A stretch of 8,403 nucleotides of DNA from a bacterium (lineage in GTDB: Bacteria; Hydrogenedentota; Hydrogenedentia; Hydrogenedentiales; SLHB01): NCBI GenBank assembly GCA_024231375.1, contig JAAEQP010000226.1, positions 1 to 8,403 on the forward strand, written 5' to 3'. Made by a program: the position numbers and the translations under genes. Position 1 is the first letter of the stretch. The number at the start of each line of letters is the position of its first letter. Of this stretch, positions 6,211 through 8,403 are shown one piece after another. The notes under the pieces are model-generated. The model was not told where the DNA came from and made no database searches. It saw only the letters and a list, made by a program, of their open reading frames with translations.

Positions 6211-6229
6211 CGGGTCCGAAACGGTCCCG
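6211..6229. other. Hairpin in the clpA-aat gap
   Basis: CGGGTCCG and CGGTCCCG form a 7-bp stem with one A-A/T-T mismatch around a 3-base loop (6219-6221). No T-run follows on the minus strand, so it should not terminate strongly. It could set relative expression of the two genes or be an RNA-processing site; function is not shown. Confidence 0.3.
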
Positions 6230-6232
6230 CAG

Positions 6233-8403
<2,171 letters not shown>

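Overview
The window reads as a bacterial chromosome fragment with fairly high GC and every convincing gene on the minus strand. The gene mix is a complete N-degron pair (clpA, aat), a large exported heparinase II/III-like lyase, and an exported-type redoxin. This would suit an environmental bacterium with a polysaccharide-degrading lifestyle, such as a member of the PVC/Hydrogenedentota-like groups. That placement is inference from gene content and was not tested with any phylogenetic marker. TGA, TAA and TAG are all used as ordinary stops.

The layout follows the direction of transcription, from high to low coordinates. (1) 8403-6233 is clpA, lacking only about 30 N-terminal residues that lie outside the window. 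It is followed 43 bases later by aat (6189-5515). Aat adds Leu or Phe to proteins with N-terminal Lys or Arg, and ClpA unfolds such substrates for ClpP. The two therefore form a functional N-degron unit. The adaptor clpS is not in the window and could lie just beyond 8403. (2) After a 167-base gap with a plausible sigma70-type promoter comes a two-gene unit. Its first gene encodes an unrecognised membrane protein with a PH-like fold and a C-terminal zinc ribbon (5347-4712). The second, 20 bases downstream, encodes a multi-pass HExxH membrane protein of M50 type (4691-4125). A 10-bp-stem hairpin begins at that gene's stop codon and probably ends the transcript. (3) 3996-1012 encodes a 994-residue exported heparinase II/III-family protein with its own ribosome-binding site and a weak candidate promoter. 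(4) A 181-base regulatory-looking stretch carries two dyads. It leads into a 76-residue exported small protein with an internal repeat (830-600), then a redoxin-domain gene running off the low-coordinate edge.

The least explained parts are the following. The small repeat protein has two DNA repeats that each form a hairpin, with one paired base change between them. The redoxin gene has no good start: the only well-placed ATG reads five codons into an in-frame TGA. The zinc-ribbon/M50 pair may be an uncharacterised membrane-protease module. I do not see CRISPR arrays, insertion sequences, tRNA or rRNA genes, or integrase-type mobility genes.
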